Shown: positions 40,041-50,945 of the stretch, in pieces
Numbering within the stretch: position 1 is the stretch's first letter
How the letters are laid out: every line of letters starts with the position of its first letter
NCBI RefSeq assembly: GCF_030317205.1
Contig: NZ_JASZYB010000003.1
Coordinates: 806,001-870,000 of the forward strand
Source: Variovorax sp. J2L1-78
GTDB taxonomy: Bacteria; Pseudomonadota; Gammaproteobacteria; Burkholderiales; Burkholderiaceae_C
Direction: 5' to 3'
Length of the DNA stretch: 64,000 bases
The notes under the pieces: model-generated
Told to the model about the DNA's origin: nothing
Databases searched by the model: none
The model's input: the letters and a program-made list of their open reading frames with translations, nothing else
Made by a program: the position numbers and the translations under genes

Positions 40041-41021
40041 ATGCTTGCTTTCGTTCTCCGTCGCCTGTTCCAGGCTGCGATCGTGCTGGTCGCGGTGGCA
40101 TTCATCTCCTTCCTCCTGTTCCAGTACGTGGGCGATCCCGTGGTGTTCCTGCTGGGCCAGGACGCCCGACCTGAGCAGATCGCCCAACTGCGTGCCGATC
40201 TGGGGCTCGACCAGCCCTTCTTCGTGCAGTTTTGGCATTTCCTCTCGAACGCCGTGCAAGGCGAGTTCGGCCTGAGCCTGCGCCAGGGCGCCAAGGTGTC
40301 CCGGCTGATCGGGGAGCGCTTCCCGGCCACGCTCGAATTGGCGCTGGTGGCGGCCGTGCTGGCGCTGGCCGTCGGCGTCCCGATGGGCGTGTACACGGCG
40401 CTACGTCGCGGCACCTTCATGAGCCAGTTCTTCATGACGCTGTCGCTGTTGGGCGTGTCGTTGCCGACCTTCCTGATCGGCATCCTGCTGATCCTGGTGT
40501 TTGCCGTGCACCTGGGCTGGTTCCCCAGCTTCGGGCGCGGCGACACCGTGCAGCTGGGCTGGTGGAGCAGCGGGCTCTTCACGCGCGACGGCTGGCACCA
40601 CCTGGTATTGCCGGCCGTGACGCTGGCCATCTTCCAGCTCACGCTGATCATGCGACTGGTGCGTGCCGAGATGCTCGAAGTGCTGCGCACGGACTACATC
40701 AAGTTCGCGCGCGCACGGGGTCTCAGCAACCGCGCCATCCACTTCGGCCATGCCTTGAAGAACACGCTCGTGCCGGTGATGACCATCACTGGGCTGCAGT
40801 TGGGCGGCCTGATCGCCTTTGCGATCATCACGGAGAGCGTCTTCCAGTGGCCGGGCATGGGCCTGCTCTTCATCCAGGCCGTGACCTTTGCCGACATCCC
40901 GGTGATGTCTGCCTACCTCTGTCTCATTGCGCTGATCTTCGTGGTGATCAATCTGGTGGTCGACCTGCTGTACTTTGTCGTCGACCCGCGGCTTCGCGTC
41001 GGCAAGGCCGGGGGGCACTGA
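40041..41021 (+). CDS. Dipeptide/oligopeptide ABC transporter permease (DppB/OppB-like)
   Basis: A 326-aa inner-membrane permease with six TM helices. It begins MLAFVLRRLFQAAIVLVAVAF, as DppB-family proteins do, and has the GDP, ARPEQIAQLRADLGLDQP and FGLSLRQG motifs. The EAA loop that contacts the ATPase is DYIKFARARGLSNRAIHFGHALKN. It opens a six-gene operon and overlaps the next gene by TGATG. Together with the solute-binding protein, second permease and two ATPases it forms a complete peptide importer. Confidence 0.94.
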   Translation: MLAFVLRRLFQAAIVLVAVAFISFLLFQYVGDPVVFLLGQDARPEQIAQLRADLGLDQPFFVQFWHFLSNAVQGEFGLSLRQGAKVSRLIGERFPATLELALVAAVLALAVGVPMGVYTALRRGTFMSQFFMTLSLLGVSLPTFLIGILLILVFAVHLGWFPSFGRGDTVQLGWWSSGLFTRDGWHHLVLPAVTLAIFQLTLIMRLVRAEMLEVLRTDYIKFARARGLSNRAIHFGHALKNTLVPVMTITGLQLGGLIAFAIITESVFQWPGMGLLFIQAVTFADIPVMSAYLCLIALIFVVINLVVDLLYFVVDPRLRVGKAGGH

Positions 41022-42244
41022 TGCAGGCCGCACGCATCCGACCGGCGGGCCGCGCGTTCGCCCATATCGCCGAGTTCCATTCCGAACTCACGGCCTTGCG
41101 GCGTGAGTTGCATGCACACCCCGAACTTGGCTTCGAAGAGGTCTACACCGCGGCGCGCGTGAAGGAGGCCTTGCGGGCCTGCGGCGTGGACGAGATCCAC
41201 GAAGGCATCGGCAAGACCGGTTTCGTCGCCGTGATCCGCGGCCAGCGCGACACGCGGGGCGCCATGATCGGCCTGCGCGCTGACATGGACGCGCTGCCGA
41301 TGACCGAGCACAACGACTTCACCTGGAAGTCGGCGAAACAGGGCCTGATGCACGGCTGCGGCCACGACGGCCACACGACCATGCTGGTCGGGGCCGCCCG
41401 CTACCTGGCCAAAACCCGCAACTTCGATGGCACCGCCGTGCTCATCTTCCAGCCCGGCGAGGAAGGCTTTGCCGGTGCCCGCGTGATGATCGAGGACGGG
41501 CTGTTCGACCGTTTCCCGGTGCAGTCGGTCTACGGCATGCACAACTGGCCATCGATGAAGCCCGGCACCGTCGGCATCAACATGGGCGCAATGATGGCGG
41601 CGGCTGACCGCGTCACCATCGACGTCACCGGCCGCGGCGGCCATGGCGCGCACGCCTACCAGACGGTCGATCCGGTGCTGGTGTCGGCGCACATCATCAC
41701 GGCGGCGCAGAGCCTGGTGTCGCGCAACGTGCGGCCGATCGACAGCGCCGTGCTCAGCCTGGTCGCGATGCAGGCGGGCGACCTCGGCGCCTTCAGCGTG
41801 ATTCCCGGCAAGGCGACCCTCGTGGGCACCGTGCGCACCTTCAACCCCGAAGTGCAGGACCTGATCGAACGCCGCCTGAGCGAGCTGTGCAGCGGCGTGG
41901 CGCTGGGCTTCGGCGCGAGTGCCAGCGTGCACTACGACCGCATCTATCCGGCCACCATCAACACGCCGCGCGAAGCGGCCTTCGCGGCCGACGTGGCCGA
42001 GCGCCTGGTGGGCGCCGAGCATGTCGATCGCGACATGGAGCCGAGCATGGGCGCAGAGGATTTCTCGTTCATGCTGCAGGTCAAGCCGGGCGCCTACCTG
42101 CGCATCGGGCAGGGCGGCGCCGGTGGCGTCGGCAGCACCTCGCTGCACAACAGCCGATACGATTTCAACGATGAGATCCTGCCGCTCGGCGCGGCCTTGC
42201 ACGCTGGTCTGGCCGAGCAAGGCATGCCGCTCGAGGCGACTTGA
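41021..42244 (+). CDS. M20 family amidohydrolase / carboxypeptidase (hippurate-hydrolase-like)
   Basis: A 407-aa cytoplasmic metallopeptidase of the M20D aminoacylase group. Metal and catalytic motifs are HPELGFEE, LRADMDALP, MHGCGHDGHT, FQPGEEG, GMHNWPS, and the dimerisation lid with GRGGHGAHA. A late His is replaced by TSLHNSRYDFND with conserved His/Asn. Homologues release amino acids from N-acyl or amide conjugates such as hippurate or indole-acetyl-amino acids. The ATG at 41021 overlaps the permease stop, placing it inside the importer operon, so the imported substrate is probably an N-acylated peptide or amino acid that this enzyme cleaves. Confidence 0.9.
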   Translation: MQAARIRPAGRAFAHIAEFHSELTALRRELHAHPELGFEEVYTAARVKEALRACGVDEIHEGIGKTGFVAVIRGQRDTRGAMIGLRADMDALPMTEHNDFTWKSAKQGLMHGCGHDGHTTMLVGAARYLAKTRNFDGTAVLIFQPGEEGFAGARVMIEDGLFDRFPVQSVYGMHNWPSMKPGTVGINMGAMMAAADRVTIDVTGRGGHGAHAYQTVDPVLVSAHIITAAQSLVSRNVRPIDSAVLSLVAMQAGDLGAFSVIPGKATLVGTVRTFNPEVQDLIERRLSELCSGVALGFGASASVHYDRIYPATINTPREAAFAADVAERLVGAEHVDRDMEPSMGAEDFSFMLQVKPGAYLRIGQGGAGGVGSTSLHNSRYDFNDEILPLGAALHAGLAEQGMPLEAT

Positions 42245-42279
42245 ATTTTCCTTTTTCCAACGCAGTCAGGAGTCTTTCC

Positions 42280-43863
42280 ATGAAGTTCAAATCCACCGTG
42301 CTCGCCACCGCTGTCCTGTCTGCGCTGTGCGCGGCCAGCCTGTCGGTCGGTGCGCAGACCATCCGCATCGCCAACCAGGGCGACGCGCTGTCGCTCGATC
42401 CGCATTCGCTGCAGGAATCGCTGCAGCTGAGCACGACCAACAACGTGTACGAAACCCTGGTCGGCCGCAACAAGGATCTGTCCGTGGCGCCGGTGCTGGC
42501 CACGAGCTGGAAGCAGACTTCGCCAACCGTCTGGCGCTTCGAGCTGCGCAAGAACGTGCAGTTCCACGACGGCACGCCCTTCACCGCCGACGACGTGCTC
42601 TTCAGCTTCGCGCGCGCTGCCGGCGAAGGCTCGGACATGAAATCCAACACAACCGACATCAAGGAGGTGCGCAAGGTCGGCGACCATGTCGTGGAGATCG
42701 AGACCAAGGGCCCGTTCCCGATCCTGCCGGACGTCCTCACCAACCTCATGATCATGAGCAAGAAGTGGTGCGAAGAGAACAAGGCCACCATTCCGGTCGA
42801 TCGCCGCAAGGGCATCGAGAACACGGCCTCGTTCAAGGCCAACGGCACGGGTCCGTTCCGCGTGCGAGAACGCCAACCGAACGTGCGCACCGTCTTCGTT
42901 CGCAACCCCACCTACTGGGGCAAGATCGAAGGCAATGCCCAGGAAATCATCTTCACGCCGATCGCCAATCCGGCCACGCGGGTCGCGGCTCTGGTGTCCG
43001 GCGAGATCGACGTGATGGAACCGGTGCCCGTGCAGGACATCGCCCGCATCAACGCGAGCCCCAATGCCCGCGTGATCGCCGGCCCCGAACTGCGCACCAT
43101 CTTCCTGGGCATGGACCAGAAGCGCGACGAACTGCTGTACTCGAGCGTGAAGGGCAAGAACCCGTTCAAGGACAAGCGTGTTCGCCAGGCCTTCTACCAG
43201 GCCATCGACATCGTGGGCATCCAGCGCACCGTGATGCGCGGTGCATCGCGTCCGACCGCACTGATGGTCGGCCCCGGCATCAACGGCTGGAATGAAGCAC
43301 AAGACAAGCGCCTGCCGCTGGACGTCGAAGGCGCGAAGAAGCTGCTGGCTGACGCAGGCTACCCGAGCGGCTTCGAAGTCACGATGAACTGCCCGAACGA
43401 CCGCTATGTGAACGACGGCCAGATCTGCCAGGCCGTCGCGGGCAACCTCGCGCGCATCGGCGTGAAGATCAATCTCGCCACCGAGACCAAAGGCACCTAC
43501 TTCCCGAAGATCCTGCGCCGCGACACGAGCTTCTACCTGCTGGGCTGGACGCCGGCCACCTACGACTCGCACAACGCGCTGACCGCGCTGATGGCCTGTC
43601 CGGACGACAAGACGGGTGCTGGTCAGTTCAACCTGGGTGCGTACTGCAACCCGAAGGTCGACGAACTGACCAAGAAGATCCAGTCGGAAACCGACAAGCC
43701 CAAGCGCGACGCGATGATCAAGGAGGCCTTCGATCTGCATACCGCGGATATCGGCCACCTGCCGTTGCACCAGCAGACGCTGGCCTGGGGCGTGAGCAAG
43801 AAGGTGTCGCTCACGCAGATGGCCGACAACTACATGCCCTTCAAGTGGATGAGCATCAAGTAA
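42280..43863 (+). CDS. Periplasmic peptide-binding protein of the ABC importer (SBP family 5)
   Basis: A 527-aa DppA/OppA-type solute-binding protein. The start at 42280 (MKFKSTVLATAVLSALC) has GTCAGGAGTC upstream; an in-frame TTG at 42241 is rejected. The Sec signal ends about VGAQ at residue 26. Family signatures are VYETLVGRN, FELRKNVQFHDGTPFTADDVLFSF, GTGPFRV and NPTYWGK, and the lobe-closing VRQAFYQAID. It carries several Cys in the mature part (MNCPND, DGQICQA, MACPDD, AYCNPK), consistent with two disulfides. It delivers ligand to the two permeases. Confidence 0.95.
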   Translation: MKFKSTVLATAVLSALCAASLSVGAQTIRIANQGDALSLDPHSLQESLQLSTTNNVYETLVGRNKDLSVAPVLATSWKQTSPTVWRFELRKNVQFHDGTPFTADDVLFSFARAAGEGSDMKSNTTDIKEVRKVGDHVVEIETKGPFPILPDVLTNLMIMSKKWCEENKATIPVDRRKGIENTASFKANGTGPFRVRERQPNVRTVFVRNPTYWGKIEGNAQEIIFTPIANPATRVAALVSGEIDVMEPVPVQDIARINASPNARVIAGPELRTIFLGMDQKRDELLYSSVKGKNPFKDKRVRQAFYQAIDIVGIQRTVMRGASRPTALMVGPGINGWNEAQDKRLPLDVEGAKKLLADAGYPSGFEVTMNCPNDRYVNDGQICQAVAGNLARIGVKINLATETKGTYFPKILRRDTSFYLLGWTPATYDSHNALTALMACPDDKTGAGQFNLGAYCNPKVDELTKKIQSETDKPKRDAMIKEAFDLHTADIGHLPLHQQTLAWGVSKKVSLTQMADNYMPFKWMSIK

Positions 43864-43891
43864 CCACCTCCGATCCGGCTCACTGCGTGTA

Positions 43892-43955
43892 GCCGGTTCC
43901 CCCTCAAGGGGGCAACGCCAGCGGCCCGGCAGAGCCGGTTCCGCGGCGTTTCACG
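43892..43955 (+). repeat. Intergenic stem-loop-rich element, possible dispersed repeat
   Basis: Within the 151-bp gap before the second permease lie CCCCCT-CAA-GGGGG (43899-43912) and GCCGGTTCC twice, with further GC-rich pairing. It resembles intergenic elements I recall as common in Comamonadaceae genomes, but only this copy is in the window. It could attenuate expression between the abundant binding protein and the permease. Confidence 0.4.
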
Positions 43956-44014
43956 AACGGGCTTCGCTTCGCTTGCCACGAAGAAGCGGGCGCAAGCCCA
44001 TCTTGTTTCTCACG

Positions 44015-44925
44015 ATGATCAAAACACTCACGCGCTGGGCCGACAGCGACGTCGGTTACAGCTTCCGGACTTCGCCCGTCGCCATGGTGGCGGCGCTGAT
44101 CGCGTTCGTCTGCATCTTCTGCGCGGCCTTCGCCGGATGGGTGTCGCCGCACAACCCGTTCGACCTGGCCAAGCTCGAGCTCATGGACGCCCGCCTGCCG
44201 CCCGCCTGGTACCCCGAAGGCACGCGCAAGTACCTGCTCGGCACCGACGACCAGGGGCGCGACATCCTCTCGGCCGTCATCTACGGCGCGCGCATCTCGC
44301 TGATCGTCGGCGTCGTGTCGGTGTTTCTCTCGGTCGCGGTCGGTACCTTGCTCGGGCTGATCGCCGGCTTTCGCGGCGGCTGGGTCGATTCGGCGCTCAT
44401 GCGCCTGTGCGACGTGATGCTGTCCTTCCCGCCGATCCTGGTCGCACTGCTCATCTCGGGCGTCGGCCGGGCCCTGTTCCCGAACGCCGACACCACCGTC
44501 GCCTTCGGCGTGCTGATCTTCTCCATCTCCCTGACCAAGTGGGTCGACTACGCCCGCACGGTGCGCGGCTCCACCATGGTCGAGCGCAACAAGGAATACG
44601 TACAGGCCGCGCGCGTCACCGGCGTGGCGCCGATGCGCATCATGCTGCGCCACGTGCTGCCCAACGTGACCGGTCCGGTGATGGTGCTGGCGACCATCCA
44701 GGTGGCCACGGCGATCATCACCGAGGCGACGCTGTCCTTCCTGGGCGTCGGGGTGCCACCCACCTCGCCGTCGCTGGGGTCGCTGATCAGCACCGGCAAC
44801 CAGTACCTCTTCTCCGGCGAATGGTGGATGACGGTGTTCCCCGGCCTGATGCTGGTGCTCATCGCGCTCAGCGTGAACCTGCTGGGCGACTGGCTGCGCG
44901 ATGCGCTCAACCCGAGGCTCCGCTG

Positions 44926-44926
<1 letters not shown>
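44015..44926 (+). CDS. Dipeptide/oligopeptide ABC transporter permease (DppC/OppC-like)
   Basis: A 303-aa permease starting at the ATG at 44015 (MIKTLTRWADSDVGYSF). Family features are the N-terminal TM, HNPFDL, LLGTDDQGRDILSAVIYGARISL, and the EAA loop NKEYVQAARVTGVAPMRIMLRHVLPN; ATLSFLGVGVPP and NLLGDWLRDALNPRLR close the protein. About six TM helices. It pairs with the upstream DppB-like permease. Its stop overlaps the next ATG (TGATG). Confidence 0.94.
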
Positions 44927-46958
<2,032 letters not shown>

Positions 46959-46976
46959 CTCCGACCGCGCGGCGAG

Positions 46977-48443
46977 CTACTGCTCCTCGCTCCACGAGAA
47001 GCCGTCGCGCGCGATCATCGCGCTCGACGCGCTCGGCCCCCAGGTGCCGGCCGCGTACGGGCGCGGCGCGCCGTCGGACGACCAGCTGTCGATCAGCGGC
47101 TCGACCCAGCGCCAGGCCTCTTCCTGCTCGTCGCTGCGCACGAAGAGGTTGAGCCGGCCGTCGATCACGTCCAGCAGCAGCCGCTCGTACGCGCCGACGC
47201 GTTCGCTGCCGAAGCGCTTGTCGAAATCGAGGTCGAGCTGCACCGGCGCCAGCGGCTGCGTCGCATCGCCGTTGCTGCGCTTGCGGTTGTTCTGCGCCTG
47301 CGACAACAGGTGCAACTCGAGTCCGTCCTTGGGCTGCAGGTTGATCACCAGCCGGTTCGCGGCGCCGGTCGGCGCGCGGAAGATGGCGTGCGGTGTGGGG
47401 CGGAAGTTCACCTCGATGCGCGCGTCGCGCGAGGCCAGCCGCTTGCCGGTGCGGATGTAGAAGGGCACGCCGGCCCAGCGCCAGTTGGCGATCTCGGCGC
47501 GCAGCGCGACGAAGGTCTCGGTACGGCTCTGCGGGTCGATGCCCGCTTCCGACAGGTAGCCCGGCACCCGCTCGCCGTAGGCTGTGCCGGCCGTGTACTG
47601 GCCGCGGATGGCGTGCAGGCCCAGCGTCTCGGGCGTCCAGGGCTTGAGCGAGCGCAGCACCTTGAGCTTCTCGTCGCGCAGCGCGTCGGCATGCGCGTTG
47701 ATCGGCGGCTCCATCGCGATCGCGCAGACCAGCTGCAGCGCGTGGTTCTGCACCATGTCGCGCAGCGCGCCGGTCTGGTCGTAGAAGGCGCCGCGCTTTT
47801 CCACACCCAGGTCTTCGGCGATCGTGATCTGGATGTTGGCGATGTGCTCGCGCCGCCAGATCGGCTCGAACAGCGCGTTGCCGAAGCGCAGCGCGAAGAG
47901 GTTCTGCACCGAGGGCTTGCCCAGGTAGTGGTCGATGCGGAAGACCTGCTTCTCGCTGAGCACCTTGCGCACCGCGTCGTTGATGGCGCGGTTCGATGCC
48001 AGGTCGTGCCCCAGCGGCTTCTCGAGCACGACGCGCGTGCGCGGCGTGTTGAGGTTGGCCGCCGCGATCTGCTCGACCACCTGCGTAAAGAGCGCCGGCG
48101 CCGTCGCCACGTACATCACCACCGTGTCGGCATTGCGGCGCTTGAGCATGTCGGCCAGCTGGGCGTAGTGGCCGGGCTTGGACAGGTCCATGCGTAGGAA
48201 GTACAGCATCGAGGCGAACTTCTTGAACTCCTCGGGGCTCGGGCGCTTGGCACCTTCGACCGCGGCGAAGCGCGACTCGATCAGCTCGCGGTACTGGTCG
48301 TCCGACAGGTCGTCGCGTGCCACGCCGATGATGCGCCCGCCCTCGGGCAGGCTGCCGTGGCGGAAGGCCTGGAACAGCGCGGGCATCAGCTTGCGCCATG
48401 CCAGGTCACCGGTGCCGCCGAACAGAACGAGGTCGAAGCTCAT
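46977..48443 (-). CDS. zwf: Glucose-6-phosphate 1-dehydrogenase
   Basis: A 488-aa G6PD that oxidises glucose-6-P to 6-phosphogluconolactone with NAD(P)+, feeding the Entner-Doudoroff/pentose phosphate routes. The Rossmann motif is LFGGTGDLAWRKL at the N terminus, the substrate site RIDHYLGK, and the structural EKPLGHD and FYIRTGKRL are intact. The start at 48443 (MSFDLVLFGG) is the family start. Tal and pgi lie 1.5 kb away, so three sugar-phosphate genes cluster here, though zwf is on the opposite strand. Confidence 0.97.
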   Translation of the reverse strand: MSFDLVLFGGTGDLAWRKLMPALFQAFRHGSLPEGGRIIGVARDDLSDDQYRELIESRFAAVEGAKRPSPEEFKKFASMLYFLRMDLSKPGHYAQLADMLKRRNADTVVMYVATAPALFTQVVEQIAAANLNTPRTRVVLEKPLGHDLASNRAINDAVRKVLSEKQVFRIDHYLGKPSVQNLFALRFGNALFEPIWRREHIANIQITIAEDLGVEKRGAFYDQTGALRDMVQNHALQLVCAIAMEPPINAHADALRDEKLKVLRSLKPWTPETLGLHAIRGQYTAGTAYGERVPGYLSEAGIDPQSRTETFVALRAEIANWRWAGVPFYIRTGKRLASRDARIEVNFRPTPHAIFRAPTGAANRLVINLQPKDGLELHLLSQAQNNRKRSNGDATQPLAPVQLDLDFDKRFGSERVGAYERLLLDVIDGRLNLFVRSDEQEEAWRWVEPLIDSWSSDGAPRPYAAGTWGPSASSAMIARDGFSWSEEQ

Positions 48444-48567
48444 GGAAAAGGAATCCGTGGAGTTGGGGGAGGGCCGAGCACGAAGCTTGCCACCCGAATG
48501 GTACCGGCCGCCGGCCCATCGCACGGCGGCCCGACCCCCGCCGACGCGCCATGAAACAATCGCACCC

Positions 48568-49209
48568 ATGAATGTCGTTTTCGATCTCGGTGCGGTGGTG
48601 GTGGCCTGGGAACCGGCCCGGCTCCTCCAGGCGCATTTCCCGGAGCGCGCGCCGACGGCGGAGGCTGCGCAGGCACTGGCCAGGGCCTTCTTCCACCACG
48701 AGGACTGGCTCGCCTTCGACTGCGGCATCCGCAGCGTCGACGAGGTGGTGACCCGCAGCGCGAGCCGTCTGGGCCTGTCGGAAACGGTGGTGCACGACAT
48801 GATCGCGCCGCTGGGCGAACGGCTCGACCCGATCCCCGAAAGCATCGAACTGCTCGACCAGCTCCGCGCCCGGCGTGATGGTGGCGAGGACGTGCGCCTG
48901 TACTACCTGTCGAACATGCCGGTGCCGTATGCGCGGGCGCTGGAGCGGCGGCTGCCGTTCTTCCAGTGGTTCGACGGTGGCGTGTTTTCAGGCGACGTGA
49001 AGCTCGTCAAACCGAACAGCGAGATCTACGAACTGCTGGCCTGGCGCCATGGCTTCGATCCCGCGCAGACCCTCTTCATCGACGACACGGCCGCCAATGT
49101 CGAGGCGGCACGCGCGCTGGGGTGGCGGGCCATCCACTGCACGGCGCCCAAGGCATTGGGCGCGCAGGTGACGCGGCATCTGGCGCCGCCCGACCAGCCC
49201 TCCGTCTGA
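48568..49209 (+). CDS. HAD-superfamily phosphatase (YihX-like)
   Basis: A 213-aa HAD hydrolase. Motif I is modified to VVFDLGAVVVAW (Asp nucleophile, second Asp replaced, as in YihX-type enzymes); motif II is YYLSNMP, motif III KLVKPNSEIYE and motif IV FIDDTAANV. The small alpha-helical cap is inserted after motif I. YihX dephosphorylates alpha-glucose-1-phosphate; proximity to zwf, tal and pgi makes a sugar-phosphate substrate plausible. It is divergent from zwf across 124 bp. Confidence 0.88.
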   Translation: MNVVFDLGAVVVAWEPARLLQAHFPERAPTAEAAQALARAFFHHEDWLAFDCGIRSVDEVVTRSASRLGLSETVVHDMIAPLGERLDPIPESIELLDQLRARRDGGEDVRLYYLSNMPVPYARALERRLPFFQWFDGGVFSGDVKLVKPNSEIYELLAWRHGFDPAQTLFIDDTAANVEAARALGWRAIHCTAPKALGAQVTRHLAPPDQPSV

Positions 49210-49211
49210 GC

Positions 49212-49886
49212 TCAGTTCGAGGTGCCGGTGCGCACCACCTTGTCGACGTCGAAACCCAGGCTGCGCGCATAGTCGAGGTAGGTGTCGAGCGTGGCCGCAT
49301 CGAGCACCGGGTCACGTGACAAGACCCACAGGTAGTCGCGGTCCGGCGTGCCGACCAATGACACCTCGTAATCGCGGTCGAGCTTGAGGATCCAGTAGTC
49401 GCCCCAGGCCATGGGAAGCCAGCTGAGCCAGGATGGCGCGAAGCGCACCTCGAGCCGCCCGGCACCGGGCTGGCCCGCGACCGGCACCACGCGGGCGGTT
49501 CCCACCGCTTCCTCGAAATTGCCGTCGGCCAGGATGCAGCGGTTGCGCACTTCGATCGTCCCGTCGGGCAACGGCGTGTATTCCGCCGTGACCGGACCGG
49601 TGCATTGTTTCTGGAAGCGATTCGGCAGGCGCGCCTGCTCGTGCCACATGCCGGCGTAACGCTTGAGGTCGACCGGCGCGACCGCCTGCAACGGCGCCCG
49701 CATCAGTGGCGCACCGTCGGCCGGGCCGGCGAGGGCATGGGCACGCGCGCTGCGCGCCACCCCGAAGGCAGCCAGTGCCAGCACGCCACCCACGCAGAAG
49801 GCGGTGGCCAGCGTGCCGATCGAGGCGCTGAAGCGGCGGTCGTCGAACGGAGCGGGAGCGGGGGGCGTGCGGCGGCGATTCGGCAT
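49212..49886 (-). CDS. Lipocalin (Blc-like), membrane-anchored
   Basis: A 224-aa bacterial lipocalin. An N-terminal hydrophobic segment (IGTLATAFCVGGVLALAAFG, about residues 24-43) acts as signal anchor, then the calycin barrel: VDLKRYAGMWHEQARLPNRFQK (motif 1 G-x-W), VRNRC, YWILKLDRDYEVSLVGTPDRDYLWVLSRDP and the C-terminal ALGFD-type LDYARSLGFDVDKV. Unlike E. coli Blc there is no lipobox Cys, so attachment would be by the N-terminal helix or none. Lipocalins of this group bind lysophospholipids or fatty acids. It is convergent with the HAD gene, 2 bp between stops. Confidence 0.9.
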   Translation of the reverse strand: MPNRRRTPPAPAPFDDRRFSASIGTLATAFCVGGVLALAAFGVARSARAHALAGPADGAPLMRAPLQAVAPVDLKRYAGMWHEQARLPNRFQKQCTGPVTAEYTPLPDGTIEVRNRCILADGNFEEAVGTARVVPVAGQPGAGRLEVRFAPSWLSWLPMAWGDYWILKLDRDYEVSLVGTPDRDYLWVLSRDPVLDAATLDTYLDYARSLGFDVDKVVRTGTSN

Positions 49887-49991
49887 GGGGCTTCTCCAGA
49901 AATGCAGCCTCCGAGCGTAGGTGCCCCGGCTTGCCGCGCTCGTCAGCCATGGACCACACGGCCTGTAGTTTCCGGACGGGATAATGGCCGC

Positions 49992-50945
49992 ATGAACCAA
50001 CTCGATGCCCTCCGTCAATGGACCACCGTGGTCGCCGACACCGGTGACTTCCGCCAGCTCGCGCAGTTCAAGCCGCAGGACGCGACGACCAACCCGTCGC
50101 TCATCCTGAAGGCCGTGCAGAAACCGGACTACCGGCCGCTGCTTGACGACGCGGTGAAGACGCACCGCGGGCTCGCCGTCGACGAGGTCATCGATCGGCT
50201 GCTGGTGCGCTTCGGCACCGAGATCCTGTCGCTCATCCCCGGTCGCGTGTCGACCGAAGTGGACGCCCGCCTGAGCTTCGACACCGCCGCCACCGTGGCG
50301 CGGGCCGACCGCATCGTGGCGCTGTACCGCGCGGAAGGCATCGACCCCGAGCAGCGCCTGCTGATCAAGATCGCCGCCACCTGGGAAGGCATCGAGGCCG
50401 CGCGCATCCTGGAGCAAAAGGGCATCCACACCAACCTCACGCTGCTGTTCTCCTTCGCGCAGGCGGTGGCGTGCGGCGCGGCGGGTGTGAAGCTCATCTC
50501 GCCCTTCGTCGGGCGTATCTACGACTGGTACAAGAAGTCGGCCGGCAGCGCCTGGGACGAGGCCGCGCGCAGCGGTGCCAACGACCCCGGCGTGCAGTCG
50601 GTGCGGCAGATCTTCGACTACTACAAGCGCCACGGCATCGCCACGGAGGTGATGGGCGCGAGCTTCCGCAACACGGGGCAGATCGCCGCGCTGGCGGGCT
50701 GCGACCTGCTCACCATCAGCCCCGACCTGCTGGCGGAGCTGGCCGCCAGCGATGCGCCGCTGGTGCATGCGCTCGACGCCGAAGCGGCGAAATCGCGCGA
50801 CATCCCGAAGGTCACGCTCGACGAGGCAGCCTTCCGCTTTGCGCTGAACGAGGACGCGATGGCCACGGAAAAGCTGGCCGAAGGCATCCGCGCCTTCGCC
50901 GCCGATGCCGTGAAGCTCGAGAAGCTGATGCAGGAGGTGCAATGA
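49992..50945 (+). CDS. tal: Transaldolase
   Basis: A 317-aa class I transaldolase of the pentose phosphate pathway. Conserved segments are FKPQDATTNPSLILKA, the Schiff-base Lys in LIKIAATWEG, GIHTNLTLLFSFAQA, SPFVGRIYDWYK and MGASFRNTGQI. The ATG at 49992 has a GATAATGG close upstream that may be a -10 of a short-leader promoter. Its stop overlaps the pgi start (AATGA), so the two are cotranslated. Confidence 0.97.
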   Translation: MNQLDALRQWTTVVADTGDFRQLAQFKPQDATTNPSLILKAVQKPDYRPLLDDAVKTHRGLAVDEVIDRLLVRFGTEILSLIPGRVSTEVDARLSFDTAATVARADRIVALYRAEGIDPEQRLLIKIAATWEGIEAARILEQKGIHTNLTLLFSFAQAVACGAAGVKLISPFVGRIYDWYKKSAGSAWDEAARSGANDPGVQSVRQIFDYYKRHGIATEVMGASFRNTGQIAALAGCDLLTISPDLLAELAASDAPLVHALDAEAAKSRDIPKVTLDEAAFRFALNEDAMATEKLAEGIRAFAADAVKLEKLMQEVQ

